From Xanthomonas pisi DSM 18956 (GTDB taxonomy: Bacteria > Pseudomonadota > Gammaproteobacteria > Xanthomonadales > Xanthomonadaceae), in NCBI RefSeq assembly GCF_001010415.1, contig NZ_JPLE01000006.1, positions 83,968 through 147,967 of the forward strand: a stretch of 64,000 nucleotides of DNA, read 5' to 3'. Positions within the stretch are counted from its first letter, which is position 1. Each line of letters starts with the position of its first letter. The notes under the pieces are model-generated. The model was not told the DNA's origin and made no database searches. It was given only the letters and a program-made list of their open reading frames with translations. The translations under genes were made by a program, and so were the position numbers. Shown here piece by piece: positions 63,979-64,000 of the stretch.

Positions 63979-64000
63979 TTAGAACTCCTGCCAGCTGGTG
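63979..64000 (-). CDS. Last codons of a sixth MCP gene (cut by the window end)
   Basis: Read on the minus strand, the final 22 bases encode T-S-W-Q-E-F followed by TAA. This is the same W-Q-E-F tether that ends three complete receptors in the window, so a further MCP gene continues past the right edge. Its distance from the receptor at 61403-63871 (107 bp) fits the spacing of the array. Confidence 0.8.

Overview
This window is chromosomal DNA from a Xanthomonas. It is G+C-rich and has no rRNA, tRNA, insertion sequence, CRISPR array or prophage that I could find. The assignment rests on a complete rpf (regulation of pathogenicity factors) cluster in its usual order, on the short palindromic and AATCCC-type intergenic repeats typical of the genus, and on the chemotaxis cluster to the right. 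No rpfH lies between rpfG and rpfC, which argues against X. campestris pv. campestris itself. I ran no database search, so species is not assigned.

Layout. 1-5.4 kb (mostly minus strand): an EF-P-like factor (efpL) overlapping a small lipoprotein, a short-chain dehydrogenase, two overlapping lipoproteins, and two leucine-degradation enzymes (HMG-CoA lyase and a methylglutaconyl-CoA-hydratase-like protein). 5.5-10.6 kb (plus): the feoA-feoB iron(II) uptake operon with a candidate Fur box and a small Cys-rich membrane protein, a small exported protein, a LysN/MocR-type aminotransferase and a YiiM-type MOSC protein. 10.9-17.1 kb: dapB, then carA - small membrane protein - carB - greA, with stop/start overlaps at carA/small gene and at carB/greA.

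17.1-40.1 kb is the rpf region: rpfE-recJ, a DUF1176 protein and an acyltransferase on the other strand, rpfD, prfB (with its programmed +1 frameshift), lysS, rpfG-rpfC, convergent rpfF and rpfB, a small lipoprotein, acnA (rpfA), an AbrB/PIN toxin-antitoxin pair and acnB. RpfB and RpfF handle fatty acids and make the DSF signal. RpfC senses DSF and phosphorylates RpfG, an HD-GYP phosphodiesterase that degrades cyclic di-GMP. Here rpfG looks canonical, but rpfC and especially rpfF look divergent, and rpfF is lower in G+C than its neighbours.

41-64 kb is a chemotaxis/cyclic-di-GMP region read almost wholly from the minus strand: an MCP followed by cheR-cheD-cheB and a PAS-GAF-GGDEF-EAL protein, then (further upstream on that strand) a secreted OB-fold-like protein, cheW, the PilZ brake protein ycgR, four more MCP genes and the last codons of a sixth. 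Four of the six receptors end in a W-Q-E-F tether for CheR/CheB. Gene-free gaps here hold perfect hairpins, a three-copy tandem repeat of about 210 bp that carries the 3' end of the adjacent EAL gene, and two copies of a long imperfect palindrome. Cyclic-di-GMP turnover (RpfG, the EAL protein), its binding (YcgR) and chemotaxis (CheRDBW, MCPs) are therefore physically close.
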